From Candidatus Rokuibacteriota bacterium (GTDB taxonomy: Bacteria > Methylomirabilota > Methylomirabilia > Rokubacteriales > CSP1-6): DNA of 9,448 bases. Below are positions 1-5,865 of the stretch, one piece after another. The stretch lies in contig JACQRS010000051.1 of NCBI GenBank assembly GCA_016206385.1, forward strand, positions 1-9,448, given 5' to 3'. Made by a program: the position numbers and the translations under genes. Position 1 is the stretch's first letter. Each line of letters opens with the position of its first letter. The notes beneath the pieces were generated by a model. It was not told the origin of the DNA. It did not search any database and saw only the letters and a program-made list of their open reading frames with translations.

Positions 1-152
1 GGATGGTCCAGTTCAACATCGAAAACCAGGTGCGGATCGGGAACATCCCGCCGGACAAGAAACCGACGTACGAGCAGGTGGTGGACCTAGGCCCCGCCAG
101 CGCCGCACTCAAGGCGCTGGGCCGGTGGACCGATGACCCGGGCTGGCTCTAA
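1..152 (+). CDS. C-terminal end of an unidentified protein (partial)
   Basis: An open frame runs in from the left edge (first complete codon at position 3) to a TAA at 150-152, giving 49 residues that end in GRWTDDPGWL. The ATG at position 3 is in frame but is probably internal, because the frame enters from outside the window. The end falls 29 bases before the next gene, whose ribosome binding site lies in the gap, so the two are probably co-transcribed. The tail (GNIPPDKKPTYEQVVDLG, then a short amphipathic helix) would suit the C-terminus of a periplasmic solute-binding protein of the ABC NitT/TauT kind. This is a guess from general look and from the solute-binding gene next door; no diagnostic motif is present in the fragment. 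Confidence 0.55.
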   Translation, partial: MVQFNIENQVRIGNIPPDKKPTYEQVVDLGPASAALKALGRWTDDPGWL

Positions 153-181
153 GGAGCCCTGAGGAACTGACGGAGGTCGCT

Positions 182-1156
182 ATGAGGCGTGTGTGGTGTG
201 TCGTTGTTCTGGCTCTCGTCCTGGTGGGGGGCGCGGCTGCCGCCCAGGAGCCGTACCCAAGCCGCCCCGTGACCATCATCGTCCCCTTCCCGCCGGGCGG
301 GATCGCCGACCTGACGGCTCGGCCCCTCTCCGCCGCGCTGGAGCGCGTGCTGAAGCAGCCGGTGGTCGTCGTGAACAAGGCGGGCGCGGCCGGTGCGGTG
401 GGGATGCAGTCGGCCGCGGTCGCGAAGCCCGACGGCTACACGCTGCTGGTCGCCCTCGTCAGCGTCTCGACCATCCCCGAGGTGGACGCGCTGTTCGGGC
501 GGACGCCCGCTTACACGCGGGATCAGCTCGTCGGGATCGCCCGGCTCAACGCCGATCCGCCCATGCTGGTGGTCGGCGCCGAGACGCCCTGGAAGACGGT
601 GAAGGAGCTCGTCGCGGAGGCCAAGAAGCGGCCCGGGGAGGTCACCTATTCCTCCTCCGGGGTCTACGGCGCCTCCCACGTGCCCATGGAGATGTTCCTG
701 CACGCGGCCGGCCTCAAGATGCGCCACCTGCCGACGACAGGCGGCGCCCCCGCCATGACCGCCGTCCTCGGCGGCCACGCGGCCATGTGGGCGTCGCCAC
801 CCGCACTGGCCGTGCCGCACCTCAGAGCCGGCAAGATCCGCCCGCTGGCGACGTGGGGCGCCCAGCGTCTCGCCGCGTTCCCCGACGTGCCGACCATGAG
901 GGAGCTCGGCTACGACATCGAGTACTACCTCTGGGCGGGACTCTTCGCGCCGAAGGATGTGCCCGCGAGCGTCGTCAAGGTGCTCCGCGACGCGACCCGT
1001 CAGGTGGTGCAGGATCCCGAGTTCAAGGGCATGATGGAGAAGATCAAGACGCCGATCGCCTACCAGGACGCCGACGAGTTCAAGGCCTGGTGGGACCGGG
1101 ACGCCAAGACGCTCGCCGCCGTCATCAAGCGGATCGGGAAGGTCGAGACGAAGTAG
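182..1156 (+). CDS. Tripartite tricarboxylate transporter substrate-binding protein (TctC/Bug family)
   Basis: This is a periplasmic binding protein that would capture a small carboxylate or related solute for a TctAB-type membrane transporter. It has 324 residues, the usual family length. Residues 1-21 form a Sec signal peptide (two Arg, a hydrophobic core, and an AAAA-Q cleavage region near residue 21). The family ligand-binding motif PFPPGGIADLTAR sits at 35-47, followed by VVVVNKAGAAGAVG at 61-74, where this family has its second conserved loop. The ATG at 182 has a GGAGG at 172-176 five bases upstream, which decides the start. No TctA or TctB membrane subunit is in the window; orphan Bug proteins are common, so the ligand cannot be read from context. 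It converges with the minus-strand block 19 bases further on. Confidence 0.93.
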   Translation: MRRVWCVVVLALVLVGGAAAAQEPYPSRPVTIIVPFPPGGIADLTARPLSAALERVLKQPVVVVNKAGAAGAVGMQSAAVAKPDGYTLLVALVSVSTIPEVDALFGRTPAYTRDQLVGIARLNADPPMLVVGAETPWKTVKELVAEAKKRPGEVTYSSSGVYGASHVPMEMFLHAAGLKMRHLPTTGGAPAMTAVLGGHAAMWASPPALAVPHLRAGKIRPLATWGAQRLAAFPDVPTMRELGYDIEYYLWAGLFAPKDVPASVVKVLRDATRQVVQDPEFKGMMEKIKTPIAYQDADEFKAWWDRDAKTLAAVIKRIGKVETK

Positions 1157-1169
1157 CGCCCGCTGACGG

Positions 1170-1186
1170 TCCGGGTCAGGCCCGGA
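1170..1186. repeat. Inverted repeat between convergent genes
   Basis: TCCGGG at 1170-1175 and CCCGGA at 1181-1186 form a perfect 6-bp stem with a 5-base loop, TCAGG. It lies in the short gap between two convergent genes, and its loop includes the stop codon of the minus-strand gene (1176-1178). The position suits a bidirectional terminator. There is no T-run on either side, and a six-base GC palindrome is easily found by chance in such DNA, so the terminator role is only a possibility. Confidence 0.3.
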
Positions 1187-3473
1187 TGGCGACCCAGACC
1201 TTCTCGGGGGTCAGCGGCATGTCGAGGTGGGTGATCCCGTAGGGGGCGAGCGCGTCCACCGCCGCGTTCACGATCGCCGGCGGCACGCCGATGCAGCCCG
1301 CCTCGCCGATCCCCTTGGCGCCCAGCGGGTTCCGGGGCGACGGCGTGACAGTCTTGTCGAGCACGGGCAGCGGAACGTCGTCGGCGTGCGGGACCGCGTA
1401 CTCCATCAAGGTGCCGGTCAGGAGTTGGCCGTCGGCGTCGTAGACGAGCTGCTCCATGAAGACCTGGCCAAACGCCTGGGCGAAGCCGCCGTGGAGCTGT
1501 CCCTCCGCCAGGAGGGGATTGACGATGGTGCCCCCATCATCCACCCAGACGAGCTTCTCCAGGGTGATCTTTCCGGTCTCCCGGCTCACCCGGACCACTG
1601 CGACAACGGTGCCGAAGCTCCACATCTCCCCCTCGGCGTGGAAGAAGATCGTGGCGTCGAGGCCGGGGCTGTCGCCGGGAGCCAGCGCCTGGCCCTTGTA
1701 GGCGGCATCCGCCACCTGCTTCCAGCCCACCTGGCGCGCCGGGACCCCCACGACCTGGAAGCCGCCCGGGACCGACACCACATCGTCGAGGGCGGCCTCG
1801 AGCAGGTTGGCGGCAATCCGCCGCCCCTTCTCCCGCACCTCCACCGCGGCCTTGGCCAGGGCGCCTCCGCCCAGCGCGGTGCTGCGGCTTCCGAACGTGC
1901 CGAAGCCCTGCGCCACTGACTGGGTGTCGCCGTGGCGCACCGCCACCGCCTCAGGCTCCACGCCGAGAAAATCGGCCACCACCTGGGCGAAGGTGGTCTC
2001 GTGCCCCTGGCCATGGGCGCTCGATCCCGTGACGGCGGTGACCGAGCCGGTCCGCTCTACGCGCACGCTCCCGCTCTCCCAGCCGAGGCCGCACGGCTCC
2101 ACATAGCTGGAGAGCCCGATCCCCACGATCTCGCCCCGCGCCCTGGCCCCGGCCTGCTCTGTTCTGAGCTCGGCGTAGCCCGCGAGCTGGAGAGCGCGGT
2201 CCATGGCCCGCTCGTAGTTCCCCGAGTCGTACACCTGGCCCGTGGCGGTCTTGAAGGGGAAGCGGTCGGGCGGGACGAAGTTCTTCCTGCGAAGCTCGGC
2301 GGGATCCATCCCGATCGCGCGCGCAGCCTCCTCCACGAGCCGCTCGATCAAGAACGCCGCCTCGGGCCGGCCGGCTCCCCGGTAGGCACCGATCGGCGTC
2401 GTCGTCGTCAGGGCTCCGACCGCCTCGATCTCGCACGCGGGGACCAGATAGGCGCCCGGAAGCAGGCGCGCGTGGTTCCAGGGGGGGACCGCGGCGCTGT
2501 TCACCAGCGAGGTCCCCAGGGGGTAGACGACCCGTGCCCGGAGCCCCACGATCTTGCCATCTCGGGTCACCGCCAGCTCCCCCTCACCCACGCCGCCGCG
2601 GCCGTGCTGGGTCATCAGGAGGTCCTCACTCCGCGTGGAGACCCACTTGACCGGCCGGCCCAGGCGCATCGCGAGATACGCCACCAGCACGTCCTCCCGG
2701 TAGGGCGCCGTCTTAACGCCGAATCCGCCGCCAACCTCGGGGGCGATGGCGCGGAGCCTGGACTCGGGGAACCCCAGGGCGGCCGCGATGTCGGCCCGCA
2801 TCCGGAACGGCGCCTGGGTGGAAGTCCAGATCGCCAGCTCCTCAGTGACCCGGTCGAAGACGGCGAGGATCCCCCTGGGCTCAAGCGCCACGCTGGCCAG
2901 CCGCTGCTGGACGACCCGGAGCTTCACGACGCGGTCAGCCGACGCGAACGCGGCCTGGGGATCTCCGTGGCGCCAGACCTGGGTGAAGGAGCGGTTGCTG
3001 CCGAATTCAGGAAAGAGCACAGGGGCGTCGGGGGCCAGCGCCGCCTCGGGATCCACGACCGTCGGAAGCGGCTCGTACTCCACGTCGATCAGCTCGACCG
3101 CGTCACGGGCCAGATACGGCGTCTCGGCGACAACCGCAGCGATCGGGACACCCAGGGCGTGAACGACGCCGTCGGCGAGGATCGGATGGGGCGGCACCTT
3201 CATGTCGCGGAAGATCCGGTTCACCGGCATGGGGCCCAGGTGGCCAACCTCGGCGCCCGTGACGACGGCCACGACGCCGGGAGCCTTGCGGGCGGCCTCC
3301 ACGTCGAGCCGCTTGATCCGGGCGTGGGCGTAAGGGCAGCGAAGCAGGGCCACATGCGTGAGCCCCGGGAGCTGGAAGTCGTCCACGTAACGCCCCGCGC
3401 CGATGAGGAGCTTGCGGTCCTCCCGACGCTTCATGGGGCGGCCGACGTAACGGCTGTCGAGGGGAGCGGCCAT
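1176..3473 (-). CDS. Xanthine dehydrogenase/CoxL-family molybdopterin-binding subunit, form II-like
   Basis: This is the large catalytic subunit of a molybdenum hydroxylase, the enzyme class that hydroxylates an aldehyde, heterocycle or similar substrate with water as oxygen source. From the ATG at 3473 it has 765 residues, close to the family norm. An a/b hammerhead domain spans about 20-140 (begins LLIGAGRYVDDF). Molybdopterin-binding motifs follow: GGGFGVK at 248-254, AYRGAGRPE at 363-371, SSAHGQGHETTFAQ at 484-497, and GAKGIGEAG at 718-726, where Glu724 is the expected catalytic base. AYRGAGR is the active-loop signature of form II CoxL-like proteins; true CO dehydrogenases carry AYRCSFR, so a CO role is unlikely. 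The open frame extends upstream to 3671, but that part overlaps the preceding gene and has no family resemblance; the ATG at 3473 begins 10 bases after that gene's stop. The FAD and 2Fe-2S partner subunits are not in the window. Confidence 0.93.
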   Translation of the reverse strand: MAAPLDSRYVGRPMKRREDRKLLIGAGRYVDDFQLPGLTHVALLRCPYAHARIKRLDVEAARKAPGVVAVVTGAEVGHLGPMPVNRIFRDMKVPPHPILADGVVHALGVPIAAVVAETPYLARDAVELIDVEYEPLPTVVDPEAALAPDAPVLFPEFGSNRSFTQVWRHGDPQAAFASADRVVKLRVVQQRLASVALEPRGILAVFDRVTEELAIWTSTQAPFRMRADIAAALGFPESRLRAIAPEVGGGFGVKTAPYREDVLVAYLAMRLGRPVKWVSTRSEDLLMTQHGRGGVGEGELAVTRDGKIVGLRARVVYPLGTSLVNSAAVPPWNHARLLPGAYLVPACEIEAVGALTTTTPIGAYRGAGRPEAAFLIERLVEEAARAIGMDPAELRRKNFVPPDRFPFKTATGQVYDSGNYERAMDRALQLAGYAELRTEQAGARARGEIVGIGLSSYVEPCGLGWESGSVRVERTGSVTAVTGSSAHGQGHETTFAQVVADFLGVEPEAVAVRHGDTQSVAQGFGTFGSRSTALGGGALAKAAVEVREKGRRIAANLLEAALDDVVSVPGGFQVVGVPARQVGWKQVADAAYKGQALAPGDSPGLDATIFFHAEGEMWSFGTVVAVVRVSRETGKITLEKLVWVDDGGTIVNPLLAEGQLHGGFAQAFGQVFMEQLVYDADGQLLTGTLMEYAVPHADDVPLPVLDKTVTPSPRNPLGAKGIGEAGCIGVPPAIVNAAVDALAPYGITHLDMPLTPEKVWVAIRA

Positions 3474-3483
3474 CGCGGCGAGC

Positions 3484-4233
3484 CTACCAGAGCGCCTCGG
3501 GGAGCGGCAGGCCTTTGAAGTCGTCCGCCCCGAGGGGCTGATCGGGCTGGATTCCCATCGTCTCGAGGAAGGCATAGAGCTGGCGGAGGTGCTGCGCGGC
3601 GTGCCAGCTCGTCCGCTCGAGCAGCTCATGCACGCTCTGCGGGCCATAGTAGGTGGTGACGGTTCGGGCATAGACGCCGGGATCAGCTCGGGAGAACCAG
3701 TCCCGAAGCCGAGAGCGGACGCCCTCGCCGTAGCGCGCGATGGCCTCGCCGTCGCTGAGGTCCAGCGGCGCGGGCTCCACCAGCCACTCGTAGGGGAATC
3801 GATCCTGCTCGACCCCGTCGGGGAAGGCCGCCGCGAGCCTGAAGATGTGGTAGCCGAGCTGGCGCACCGGGCGGTCCCGGTCCGGGGACTTCAGCTCGAG
3901 CTTATCAACCGGCACCTGACGGATGGCGCGCCCGGCTGCCGCAAGGATCCGCTCCAATCGCTCGAAAAGCTCCTCATGCGAGAGCCGCTCGGCGGGAGCG
4001 TACGGGAGGCCCAGCAGCTCGGCCAGGGCGCGCGGGTTCCACCCCTGCACCGCCCGCTCCCCCCTCACCACCGCCGGGACCGTGCTCACGCCTACCCGGC
4101 GAAGCTCCTCCAGGCTCTTCGGGTTCGCCTCCACGTTGACCGCCTCGACCTCCACTCCCCATGACGCGAGCACCTCCCGCGTCTTGGCGCAGGAGCTTCA
4201 GCCGGGACGGTAGTAGAGCTTTATCGCGTTCAC
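3484..4233 (-). CDS. Selenocysteine-containing glutaredoxin-DinB fusion protein (UGA read as Sec)
   Basis: Read through one in-frame TGA, this gene encodes 249 residues. Residues 1-77 are a glutaredoxin fold: IKLYYRPG, then TGA at codon 12, then SSC-AKTREVL. This places selenocysteine (Sec12) at the first position of the CxxC active site, with Cys15 as resolving residue. The cis-proline motif TVP (51-53) and QGW (63-65) complete the domain. Residues about 85-225 look like a DinB-type four-helix bundle, with metal-ligand candidates His129, His211 and His215 (HxxxH in WHAAQHLRQLY). DinB relatives include thiol-dependent transferases and maleylpyruvate isomerase, so a thiol-redox or thiol-transfer role is plausible but inferred. 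The GTG start at 4233 overlaps the upstream gene's stop as GTGA, implying translational coupling. A SECIS-like hairpin follows the TGA. A conventional call would start at the GTG at 4173 and lose the active site. The rival explanation is a TGC-to-TGA mutation or base-call error. Confidence 0.85.
4159..4187 (-). promoter_or_regulatory. SECIS-like stem-loop downstream of the UGA
   Basis: On the minus-strand mRNA, GACGCG (4183-4178) pairs perfectly with CGCGUC (4168-4163) around a 9-base loop, GGAGGUGCU (4177-4169). Beyond an A-A mismatch the stem continues with CCA (4187-4185) against UGG (4161-4159). The loop opens with two guanines at nucleotides 21-22 after the UGA. Bacterial SECIS elements are known to be short hairpins just after the UGA, with a guanine at the start of the apical loop roughly 16-37 nt away; E. 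coli fdhF has a GGU in its loop. This element fits that model. No energy calculation was run. Confidence 0.75.
4174..4195 (-). repeat. Competing hairpin right after the UGA
   Basis: CUCCUGCG (4195-4188) can pair with CGCGGGAG (4181-4174) in an 8-bp stem with one U-G wobble and a 6-base loop, CCAAGA. It shares bases with the SECIS-like hairpin, so both cannot form together. Its 5' arm starts only 2 nt after the UGA and would be covered by a ribosome paused there, which would leave the SECIS-like hairpin free to form. The switch idea is inference; the complementarity is directly visible. Confidence 0.45.
4198..4200 (-). other. In-frame UGA, predicted selenocysteine codon
   Basis: This TGA is codon 12 of the glutaredoxin-DinB gene. 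It sits between RPG and SSC, exactly where glutaredoxins carry the N-terminal, nucleophilic cysteine of CxxC. No frame change is needed: eleven glutaredoxin-like codons precede it and the same frame continues for 237 codons to the TAG at 3484-3486. Replacement of this particular cysteine by Sec is the classic pattern in redox selenoproteins (UxxC). Confidence 0.85.
4230..4233 (-). other. GTGA start/stop overlap that sets the selenoprotein start
   Basis: The bases GTGA (4233-4230) combine the GTG start of the glutaredoxin-DinB gene with the TGA stop of the secreted protein gene upstream. No ATG or other good start occurs further upstream in the selenoprotein frame, and starting here gives the first glutaredoxin strand (NAIKLYY) at the proper distance from the active site. 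Ribosome binding sequence before it is weak (CGGGG about 8 bases away), which fits translational coupling. Confidence 0.7.
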
Positions 4234-4583
4234 TTCAGGTCCCCGCCGGCCTGAAAGCAGTCCTGCCACGCGTGCTCGGGGGTTCTCACACCCCAGAAGT
4301 TGGAGTTCCGTCCGCCCCCGTACTTCGCGGCGTTAAGCGCCTTGACAGCTTCCTGGTGCAGGCGGACCAACTCCGGTGTGACCCGGTCGTCGCACACCCG
4401 CTCGATCGCTTTCAAGTACCGCTGGACCTCAGCGGGCAAAGCCCCGTCGGTCTGGGCCACAGCAACGCCTACCTGGCTCCCCGGCGTCGAGAGGAGCATG
4501 GAGAATCCGACGATGGCCACCGCCGAGCGGCCACGCGCCGCCCATCGCCGAACGGTCGGCCTTCGCATGAGCATCCGCATCAT
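4230..4583 (-). CDS. Small secreted protein of unknown function, two cysteines
   Basis: I do not recognise a family for this 117-residue protein. Residues about 1-43 form a signal peptide: an Arg-rich start (RRPTVRRWAARGR), a hydrophobic stretch (SAVAIVGFSMLL) and a likely cleavage after GVAVA before QTDG. The mature part is about 74 residues, mostly helical in look (EVQRYLKAIERVCDD, PELVRLHQEAVKALN), with Cys64 and Cys109 as a possible disulfide pair in the periplasm. The ATG at 4583 has GAGG six bases upstream; an ATG directly after it and a GTG at 4595 are alternatives. The stop overlaps the GTG start of the selenoprotein gene, so the two are probably translated together. The function cannot be inferred from sequence alone. 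Confidence 0.8.
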   Translation of the reverse strand: MMRMLMRRPTVRRWAARGRSAVAIVGFSMLLSTPGSQVGVAVAQTDGALPAEVQRYLKAIERVCDDRVTPELVRLHQEAVKALNAAKYGGGRNSNFWGVRTPEHAWQDCFQAGGDLK

Positions 4584-4600
4584 GGTACACCTCACTCAGG

Positions 4601-4969
4601 CTAGCTCGAGGGGCCTCCTTTGAGCCAGTCGAAGGACTCTATCCTCACCCGGTAGGCGCTGCCAGGCGGGACCGCGACTTCGAAGGAGGCGCGGCCCATT
4701 GGAGGGACGTTCCAGTTGACGTAGCCCTGGGTCTGGCTCACCGTGCGGCCAGCGGCGTCCTGTGCCTCCACCAGGAGCTGCACGTTCAGAGCCCACAGCC
4801 CGCGGTCGTTGTATACGTAACCGGTGATCCGTGGACCCTTCTTGGCCTGCTCAACTTCCCACTCCAGGCGCAAGTAGCGATCCACGGGGGCGCCGAAATT
4901 CTGAGCCGACGCAGCACCCGCGCCAAGGATCAGCACACCGAGCACGACAGCAACACGTTTGCCCCACAT
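4601..4969 (-). CDS. Small secreted beta-rich protein, FxLYD-like
   Basis: This 122-residue protein begins with a clear signal peptide (MWGKR, hydrophobic core VAVVLGVLILGAGAA, cleavage near ASA-Q at residue 22-23). The mature part is about 100 residues with the rhythm of an immunoglobulin-like FxLYD domain: a strand RITGYVYNDRG (47-57), then NVQLLVEAQDAAGRTV (62-77), and a late segment VPPMGRASFEVAVP (88-101) ending in YRVRIESFDW. Such domains are found in small periplasmic or cell-surface proteins and have no known catalytic role. The ATG at 4969 is fixed by an AGGAGG five bases upstream. Its stop lies 17 bases before the next secreted protein gene, so the two envelope proteins look like a pair inserted in a run of enzymes. 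Family assignment is tentative. Confidence 0.8.
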   Translation of the reverse strand: MWGKRVAVVLGVLILGAGAASAQNFGAPVDRYLRLEWEVEQAKKGPRITGYVYNDRGLWALNVQLLVEAQDAAGRTVSQTQGYVNWNVPPMGRASFEVAVPPGSAYRVRIESFDWLKGGPSS

Positions 4970-4974
4970 ACGCA

Positions 4975-4980
4975 CCTCCT
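4975..4980 (-). promoter_or_regulatory. Strong ribosome binding site for the FxLYD-like gene
   Basis: The bases AGGAGG on the minus strand are followed by a 5-base spacer (TGCGT) and the ATG at 4969. This is the best Shine-Dalgarno match seen in the window. It argues against the GTG at 4975, which would overlap it. Confidence 0.8.
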
Positions 4981-4989
4981 CGCTCCACC

Positions 4990-5865
4990 TCAGGGGTGGC
5001 GCTGTAAGAAATCCTGGATCAGTCCGACAATCACCTCCGGCTCGTCCTCCTGGAGGTAGTGGCCCGCATCCGCCAGCGTGCGGAGCTCGGCGTGGGGGTA
5101 AATCTTCTGCCAGAGCTCGATCATCCCCTTCGGGAACGCATGATCCTTCATCGCCCAGATCAGGAGCACCGGCACCTCGAGGGTCGGGAGCTTCTGTTGA
5201 ATCTCGCTCATGGCCCGCGCCGAGGGGTGATCGTCGCCGACGACGATGTCGCGCGGAAAGGCGAGGATCCCGACGCGCGAGTTCCAGTCGGGGAACGGAT
5301 CTCGGTAGGCCCGCATCAACGCCTGGGTCACGCGCTCTTTCTTTGCGATCCCCGCGGGCAGAAACCCCTCGACGAAAAGGTTGAGCCCCTGGACGAGCGC
5401 CTCGCCGAGCCCGGGCGTCCTGAACTGCTCAAGGAGCGGGTGGACCCGCGTCCCCGCGGGAATCACCCAGGCCCACGTGTTCAGGATCACCAGCCGCTTG
5501 ACCCTGTCAGGGTTCCGGGTCGCGACGCCGAGGCCGATGGGACCGCCCCAGTCCTGCATCACGAGCGTGGCGTTTCTGACATCGAGCCTCAGGAGCAGGG
5601 ACTCGAGGTTGGCAATGTGGCGAGCCAGCCGGTAGAGCGACGGGTCGAGCGGCTTGTCAGAGCAGCCGAAGCCCATGTGGTCGGGGACGATCACCCGGCT
5701 GCGCTTGGCCAGCGGTGGGATGAACTTCCGGTAGAGGTAGCCCCAGGTGGGGTTCCCGTGGAGGAGGACGACCGGCTCACCCTTCCCCTGCTCCACATAG
5801 GCGAGCCGGACGCCGTCCACGACGTGGAACTTCGAGCGAAACGGGAACCCTGGCACGCGCGTCAT
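4990..5865 (-). CDS. Haloalkane dehalogenase-like alpha/beta hydrolase
   Basis: This 291-residue cytoplasmic hydrolase resembles haloalkane dehalogenases, which displace a halide from a carbon through an aspartyl ester. HGNPTW (36-41) supplies the oxyanion region and the halide-binding Asn38. QDWGG (104-108) holds the nucleophile Asp105 and halide-binding Trp106. Asp241 in MKDHAFP is placed as the catalytic acid and His269 in DAGHY as the base. ILNTWAW (127-133) is also typical. This Asp-His-Asp plus Asn-Trp set fits the subgroup with the acid after strand 7 (HLD-III-like) rather than LinB/DhaA enzymes. The ATG at 5865 overlaps the upstream gene's stop as ATGA; the frame extends to 6060 but only as an antisense-like overlap. 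A related epoxide or ester hydrolase remains possible, since sequence alone does not prove dehalogenation. Confidence 0.88.
   Translation of the reverse strand: MTRVPGFPFRSKFHVVDGVRLAYVEQGKGEPVVLLHGNPTWGYLYRKFIPPLAKRSRVIVPDHMGFGCSDKPLDPSLYRLARHIANLESLLLRLDVRNATLVMQDWGGPIGLGVATRNPDRVKRLVILNTWAWVIPAGTRVHPLLEQFRTPGLGEALVQGLNLFVEGFLPAGIAKKERVTQALMRAYRDPFPDWNSRVGILAFPRDIVVGDDHPSARAMSEIQQKLPTLEVPVLLIWAMKDHAFPKGMIELWQKIYPHAELRTLADAGHYLQEDEPEVIVGLIQDFLQRHP

Noticed and set aside
149..820. A 223-codon minus-strand open frame over the TctC-like gene
   Set aside because: It is antisense to a gene with a signal peptide and family motifs, and has no recognisable domain of its own.
1932..3518. A 528-codon plus-strand open frame
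   Set aside because: It is antisense to the molybdopterin subunit gene; its product is rich in Arg, Gly, His and Asp without any family motif, as expected for a shadow frame in GC-rich DNA.
3474..3671. N-terminal extension of the molybdopterin subunit to 3671
   Set aside because: The extra 66 residues overlap the selenoprotein gene in another frame and are low-complexity Ser/Arg/Pro sequence; family similarity begins just after the ATG at 3473.
3484..4173. A 229-residue reading of the glutaredoxin-DinB gene starting at the GTG at 4173
   Set aside because: This start drops strand 1 and the whole active site of the glutaredoxin domain, leaves a 56-base gap in an otherwise tight block, and ignores the matching glutaredoxin residues before the TGA.
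4198..4200. The TGA as a nonsense mutation making a pseudogene
   Set aside because: Every other part of the frame is intact, the codon hit is exactly the catalytic cysteine, and a SECIS-like hairpin follows. A point error cannot be fully excluded without reads.
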